Shown here piece by piece: positions 58,440-64,000 of a stretch of 64,000 nucleotides of DNA (the stretch's first letter is position 1; each line of letters begins with the position of its first letter). The position numbers and the translations under genes are program-made. The notes below the pieces were generated by a model. It saw only the letters and a program-made list of their open reading frames with translations, did not search any database and was not told where the DNA came from. This DNA comes from Hsuehochloa calcarea (Eukaryota; Streptophyta; Magnoliopsida; Poales; Poaceae): positions 3,705,904 through 3,769,903 of the forward strand of contig CM070604.1 of assembly GCA_036346395.1 (NCBI GenBank), read 5' to 3'.

Positions 58440-61400
58440 CACATACCAAAGGAAGCATCAACGCCAATATACTTGGTGAGCTCAAGCTTCACAGGGTCAC
58501 AAGCAATACTGATAACACATGTACTGTCTAACAAGAGATGAGTTGATGTAGTGACAGAAACACCAAAATCCTCAAGTAACCACCGTAGCCATGTAATCTC
58601 TGCTGTCAAGAGAGCCATAGCTCGTAACTCAGTCTTGCACTCGAACGGGATATTGCAGTCTGTTTCTTCGTCTTCCAGACAATGAGAGAACAACCAAAAA
58701 AATAGTAAGCAGAGATAGACCGGCGATCAGATGGATCGCTGGCCCAAGTAGCATCCGAATAAGCCTGAAGCTGTAACGAGCTGGAATGTGGAAAGAAGAG
58801 ACGGCGAGAGATAGTCCCACGAAGGTATCGCAGAACTCGAAGAAGATGACTGTAGTGGACCTGAGTTGGAACAGAGACGAACTGACTCAGAATGTGGACT
58901 GGATAAGTGATATCCGGACGAGTAACAGCAAGATAGATAAGACTCCCAACAAGATGACGATAGCAAGTCGGGTCAGAAAGAGGCTCGCCATCAGAGGGCC
59001 GGAGATGAACGTTGAGCTCCATGGGAGTCTCAACAGTACGCTAATTAGTGAGAGAAGCGCGATCAAGAAGATCCTGAATATACTTCTCTTGGGACATAAA
59101 GAAACCATCTGGAGTGGAAGTAACCTCAATCCCAAGGAAGTAACGAAGAGGACCAAGATCCGACATAAGGAACTGCTCACTCGGACGAGCCTTGACAAAG
59201 GCAATGTACTCATAATCATCTCCGGTGATGATCATATCATCAACATATAAAAGAAGAAGAGTCCGACCACGAGACGAAGTGTGGACAAAAAGAGCAGGAT
59301 CATGATCACTAGCTGAGAAGCCAGCAGCAGTGACCACAGAGGAGAAGCGCTCAAACCAAGCACGAGGGGCATGTTTAAGGCCATAGAGAGAGCGACGAAG
59401 ACGACAGACTATGCCCTCAGGAACAGAATACCCAGGTGGCGGATGCATGTAGACCTCCTCACGCAACTCGCCATTAAGAAAGGCATTCTTGACATCAAGC
59501 TGAGAAACGGACCAATGGCGAACGGACGCCACCGAAAGAAGAGTGCGGCCAGTGGTCATGTGGGACACAGGAGCAAAAGTCTCGTCGTAGTCACGACCAT
59601 GCTCCTGCTGGAAGCCACGAGCAACAGGAGGCGCCTTATAGCGCTCAAGAGAGCCATCGCGAGTCTTAATCTTATAGACCCACTTACACGTGATGGGACG
59701 AGAGTGAGATGGAAAAGAAACAAGATCCCAAGTACCAAGACGCTGAGGCGGCAATCTCTCGGCCATGGCATGTCGCCACTCGGGGTGAGTAACAACATCC
59801 CTGTGGGAGATAGGCTCATGGGTAGCACCACCAAAAAACCAAAACAGGCGGAGGCCAATCGATGACGATCGCGAGACCGTAGCGAGGAGATGACGACCCA
59901 TCAGGGTAAGATGGAGCATCAGGAGAAGATGAAACATCAGGGGAAGATGACTCATCTGGAAGAGCCTCGATACGAGGTCGACGAGTGTAAAAGAGAGTGG
60001 GAGGAGCCTGAGGAGCCACAAGGGACGAATCAAGCGGCGACAACGGCGGAGAGGCCTCAGGAGGTATATGTGGAGACTCAGTGGGACAAGTGGACGAGGG
60101 CAAGACAGAGATGGGTGTATCTGGAAAAGTCAAAAAATACAGGGATTCCACAGAGGAAACCGAAGGAGAGGCAGGATGTGGGTAGAAGGGACGAGACTCG
60201 TCAAAAGTCACATCCCGAGAAATCCGCATCCGTCGACCAACAGGGTCCCAACACCGATAGCCCTTGTGCTCGACCTCGTATCCTAGAAAAATAGACTCAA
60301 CGAAAGGCGATCGGTTTGGTGCGTTCTCGAGGTGCAAGGAGAACGTAGCAAACGCAGCAAAGACGAAGGGCAAAGTAATCTGGAGAAAGATCACAGAGAC
60401 GCTCAACCGAGATCTCACCCTGAAGAGCAGAAGAGGGCTGAATGTTGACGAGATAGGTGGCAGTGGAAACGGCCTCGGCCCAAAAGTGAGATGGAATAGA
60501 GGCGGTAATCATCAGGGTACGAGCTGTCTCAAGGAGGTGACGATACTTGCGCTCAACGACACCATTCTGAGCATGAGCACCAGGACAAGAGAACTGAGCA
60601 AGGGTGCCTGCTTTCGGCAAGAAGAAAGTCGTGCGGGTAACGAGAGAGGTACTCGCTAGCAGAGTCAGCACGAAAGACACGAATAGGAGTGGAAAACTGT
60701 GTGCGAACCATAGTAGCAAATTGTTTATAGATAGACTAGGCCTTACTACGAGAAGACATAAAATATATCCAAGTGTGGTGAGAGAAGTTATCTATAAAAA
60801 TGATATAATATCGATGGTCCCCTTTCGAAAGGAAGGGAGTCGGACCCCAAACATCTGAATGAATAAGATCAAATGGTCGCTGAGACACAGACTCACTATG
60901 AGAATAGGGAAGCTGAATCTATTTCCCTAACTTACAGCCCTGACAATCTAAAGACACGTCTCCTGAGACAGACCCAGAAGACCACGACGAACTAAAGATG
61001 ACAAACGAGATCCACACAGATGACCAAGACGGTGATGCCACTGCTGGAAAGAGCTGGTAGACGGAGTGGCAGAAGCGGAAAGACTGGCGGCGACGGTGGC
61101 AGCGGAAGGAAGGTGAAGCCACCAAGCTCCTAGAGACGCTGTGAGTCAAGGCGCCGAGGGCTAGAACCAACCAGAGCCCCCGTGTGGCGGTCCTGAACAC
61201 AACAAGAGTCAGAGTCAAGAATGACCCGACAACCAAGGTTAGTAATCTGAGATCCTCGACCAGAGACAGAAAGAGAGGTACCATCAGCAGTAAGAACACT
61301 GACAGGGGAATCAAGAGGTGTAATGAAAGACAAAGTGGAAGAATCAGAAGTCATGTGAAATGTTGCTCCTGAATCAAGAATCCATGGGGAGGTACCTGAC
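58440..61400 (-). pseudogene. Copia pol: protease, integrase, reverse transcriptase, RNase H, frameshifted
   Basis: The protease motif DSGATFHMT is at about 61375-61350, in a different frame from gag. Integrase has GCKLGK (about 60930), FDLIHSDVWGP with the first Asp (about 60850), FRADSASEYLS with the second (about 60670), and NGVVERKYRHLLETAR with the Glu (about 60550), spread over frames with stops. RT is in the long frame 60033-59041: WVYKIKTRDGSLERYKA, QLDVKNAFLNGEL, GLKHAPRAWF and the catalytic LLYVDDMIITG. RNase H follows at 59022-58450 (AYSDATWASDPSDRRS, AEITWLRWLLEDFG, LTKYIGVDASF) and runs into the duplicated end. Confidence 0.88.
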
Positions 61401-62490
61401 TGTGTAGGAGGTGGTTTCTCATTGCTCGAAGAGTCGATGAGCGAAACTCGCAGAACTCATCGAGGAGAACACAAGCGGCAAGCAGGCGTTGAAGTCTGAC
61501 TATCTCCTGCTCACTGAGAGAAACTGCTGAAGGAGTTGATGCAGACGTCGATGTAGAAGCACCGGTGCCAATGCTAGGAGAAGAACGGCGTGAAAGATGC
61601 CGTTGCTTCTTATAGCACTGGGACTCAATGTGGCCGACCTTGTTGCAGTTGGAGTAGCGAGGATGGCCACCGCCAGATGGAGGGCGGCCACCACCACCTG
61701 TGGCAGCCGCTGGAGGAGGTAGTGTACTGAAGCGTGGAGCAGTCGGTGTAGCAGGTGGACAAGCGGCAAGCACGGAGGGGAGTGGCATCAGACCAGCACC
61801 ACTCAGGCGAGTCTCCTCTGCACGTATCTCGGCAAGAGCCTCCAGAAGAGTGACACGAGGGTGGCGTGCAAGAAGCTGGGCACGCCTCTGCTCGAACTCG
61901 GGGCGGCGAGTAAGGAACTCGTGATCTGCTGAAACTCGATTCGGCATGTACTGACAAAGAAGGCGAAGAGAGTCCACCGACGCGAGATAGCGAACTCGAG
62001 CATAGAAGGCGTCAACGAGAGCATCACCTGCCAAGAGAGTGCTCTGGCAAACCAGCGATGTAGAAGGCCATCTCCAGAGGGTTCGTAGCGCTGACGAAGG
62101 TGAGTCCACATCTGGACAGCCGAAGGAAGGCCCACAACCTCAGAAGAGAACTGAGGCTGAGACACTGGCGATGAAGACAACAGCAGCCCGAGCGTCATCG
62201 TCGCACCACTGAGTGTAGACGGTCAATCGATCCATGTAGGAATCCAGAGCCTCTTGGTAGGCAGAGGCAGCCTTCTCATCAAGGCGCGGCTCGCCAGCCT
62301 TGTTGGTCGTCGAAGCGGCACAATGCGTAGGCTCCGTCGGGGGAGTAGGGCAAGGCGGACAGATGACATCGCCAGAGAGGACGCCCCAGAGACGAAGTCC
62401 ACGCATGTGGATGCGCATGTGAGACATGAAGTCGGTGTAATTAACACCATCGAAAATCACCGGGCAACGAGGGAGGGAAACGGTGACCAT
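61351..62490 (-). pseudogene. Copia gag, one frameshift
   Basis: The N-terminus MVTVSLPRCPVIFDGVNYTD and LRLWGVLSGDV begins a UBN2-type gag. A frame change near 62110-62150 leads to the second part with HEFLTRRPEFEQRRAQLLAR and a zinc-knuckle-like YSNCNKVGHIESQCYKK, whose first Cys is missing. The coding sequence runs into the protease region in another frame. Confidence 0.85.
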
Positions 62491-63150
62491 TGGTAGGCGG
62501 TGCTGAACGACGCGGCGACCAAGGTAACGATGTCTAACAGACAGCGCTGGACGGTGCGACGGTTAGAACGACGTTTTTTTTCGGCCTCTTTTTCTTTACC
62601 GCACAGTCGCACCGCCTTTTTAACTCGGCCAGCCCAGTCCAGATGCACCGGACGCGCACACAGGGGGATTTAGGTTTCCCCTGGCATGCGGCGGCGGCGA
62701 TGGCGGGCGCGCGATGTGATGTCGGCGACGAGGCGACGCGGCGTCGGCGATGAACGAGCGGCGTCGGCGGCGGGTGGCGACGCTCGGGAAGAGGAGGCGG
62801 CGCCGACCCGGCCGGCGAACCCGAGCGGCGTGGCGGGTGGGCGGCGTCGGCGGCCGACGAAGTCGAGCGGCGTCAGCGGCGGCGGCGACGGGTCATAGAG
62901 GAGTCTGCAGGCCGGGCTCGAGCGTTGAGCGCGGCCGGGCTCGCGGGAGGCCGGCGTCGGAGGTGCACGGCGACGACAGACGTAGGGCAATGCTCGTGGA
63001 GGAGCACAAATCCGGCCGGCGACGACCACGGGAGGCGCTGGAGGTAGCCGCGGGGAGGGAAGCCGGCAAAGGAGGCTAGGGCAGGTAGAGGGAAGCCGGC
63101 AGAGGCGGCTAGGGCAGGACGAGTTGCACGTCCGGAGAGGTAAGCTTAGG

Positions 63151-63162
63151 GCTCTGATACCA
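63151..63162 (-). other. Primer binding site of the copia
   Basis: TGGTATCAGAGC on the minus strand, directly next to the 5' LTR, complementary to initiator methionine tRNA. Confidence 0.95.
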
Positions 63163-63292
63163 TGTTAGGAATAACAACTTAAATTCTCAGGGGTCCAATG
63201 GGTCAGTATACATAGACAAGTACATGAGGTAAATATGCAAATAACCTCTCATAACAATGGGGAATAACACAACTATACATATATCTCTAACA
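63163..63292 (-). repeat. 5' LTR of the copia
   Basis: 130 bp, TGTTAGGAATAAC...CTCTAACA on the plus strand, followed by the CTAAG target duplication. Confidence 0.92.
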
Positions 63293-63303
63293 CTAAGAAC
63301 TGT

Positions 63304-63534
63304 GGGGTTGTTTGGTTGATAACCAAAATTTTGGCGTAGCCAAAACCTGGGCAAAACCAAATATTAGCAAAAAGAGTGTTGTTTGGATTGCATCGAAGTC
63401 AAATTTTGGTGTTACCGAAATTTTGGTGAGGGATTTTCTCGCTCTCGGATTGCACGCATGTGACATTAGATTTCGTTGGTGTTACAAAATTTTCGTGGGC
63501 GTTACAAAATTTTGGTAGCAAACCAAACAACCCC
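63304..63534. mobile_element. Tourist-like MITE
   Basis: 231 bp with perfect 14-base inverted ends GGGGTTGTTTGGTT and AACCAAACAACCCC and repeated AAAATTTTGG words inside. Flanked by TGT on both sides (63301-63303, 63535-63537), a 3-bp duplication as in PIF/Harbinger MITEs, although TGT is not the usual TWA. Confidence 0.85.
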
Positions 63535-64000
63535 TGTATTTTCTGTGCAATGTGGCCCAGCACGTAATTTACTTTGATCCATAACTGCCTTGCGAACAGT
63601 TTACTTTCATACACTAACCATACCAACTCTTGCAAACCTCCATATACGTTCAGTGAAGCCTAACTGCCAAAGGGTGTATTTTTGACATGGTCTACAACCT
63701 GACCCACCCTGGAACACTTTTGGTGTACCACTAAAATCTCTGAAGACCTTTAGGATCCAATACCAAGCAGAATTTAATTCACCAAAAATATTGCCAAAAG
63801 CTTCAGGTGTTACGGAAAATGTAGGTATTTCCACTCCTTCAAGGCTTTAAGCCTTTAACCCAACTCATTAATAGACAAATTGAGATCATAGATGTACACT
63901 TCTAGTGATCAGAGATGAATTATGGTCAACCTCTACATCTGAAAATATCAACATCTATGCAGATTTAGTTTACAGATTTGTCATGTTATTGGCTGTTATA
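63535..64000. other. Intron DNA of the SYT3-like gene, nothing recognised
   Basis: A 75-codon minus-strand frame (63834-63607) has no recognised motif and does not look like the membrane-anchor exon expected for SYT3. No feature is supported. Confidence 0.4.

Larger units (their letters stand above)
57803..63292 (-). mobile_element. Short-LTR copia retrotransposon, complete but defective, CTAAG target duplication
   Basis: LTRs at 57803-57951 and 63163-63292 both run TGTTAG...CTAACA and the element is bounded by CTAAG (57798-57802 and 63293-63297), so both ends are original. The primer site abuts the right LTR and a purine tract (TAAGGGGGG, minus strand) abuts the left one, which fixes minus orientation. 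Short LTRs and gag-pol order (gag, protease, integrase, RT, RNase H) fit the Ale/Retrofit group of copia. The LTRs differ by an approximately 20-bp gap and several bases, so it is not recent. Frameshifts and stops make it non-autonomous. Confidence 0.92.

Noticed and set aside
63607..63834. 75-codon minus-strand frame as possible SYT3 exon 1
   Set aside because: No membrane anchor near its start, no donor in suitable phase seen, and no likeness to known SYT N-termini.

Overview
The window is a stretch of nuclear DNA from a grass, probably a panicoid. The evidence is the intron-exon genes with very GC-rich first exons, a class C auxin response factor very close to grass ARF18/ARF10-type proteins, a BARE/Angela-type copia LTR, and abundant MULE, hAT, Stowaway-like and Tourist-like elements. 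There is no operon-like structure. Three host genes sit far apart in a sea of nested, mostly broken transposable elements, and all three lie on the minus strand.

Layout. 1-2422: the 5' four exons of a mitochondrial copper chaperone of the SCO1/HCC1 family; the copy carries an in-frame stop and a frameshift, and runs off the left edge. 2423-6710: intergenic DNA with promoter-like GGCCCA boxes, a degenerate Stowaway-like MITE and a TA microsatellite. 6714-10090: remains of a transposable element with a GRF zinc-finger fragment (+) and a plant mobile domain gene (-). 10619-16477: a complete but internally deleted gypsy-type LTR element with a perfect 5-bp target duplication, keeping only the integrase C-terminus and an antisense Transposase_28-type gene. 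17185-19773: the intact ARF gene with a miR160 site. 20395-21648: small inverted-repeat elements just upstream of ARF. 22923-26350: 5' half of an Angela-like copia. 26640-35600: a MULE with long inverted repeats, split at 28712/28713 by a second, inverted, 5'-truncated member of the gypsy family. 35600-38900: mostly unique DNA with simple repeats. 38915-43100: a decayed hAT element containing a 160-bp minisatellite. 43100-47830: small non-autonomous elements. 47829-48923: an inverted-repeat element that seems to carry the first exon of a B3-domain gene. 49373-50058: a solo LTR of the same gypsy family. 51675-57141: eleven exons of a SYT3-like plant synaptotagmin, whose first exon is beyond the right edge. 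Its 5' intron holds a copia LTR fragment, a complete defective short-LTR copia (57803-63292) and a Tourist-like MITE.

The host genes are not functionally linked. ARF is an auxin-responsive repressor under miR160 control, SYT3-like tethers ER to plasma membrane, and the SCO1 copy is probably a decayed paralogue. The most unusual signal is a set of exact-period tandem arrays of a GTCGTA...TACGAC palindrome: 29-bp period at four places in the inverted gypsy element, and a related 21-bp period array in the unrelated copia LTR. No convincing new gene system was seen. All exon limits come from reading splice signals and family knowledge by eye and were not tested against transcripts or databases.
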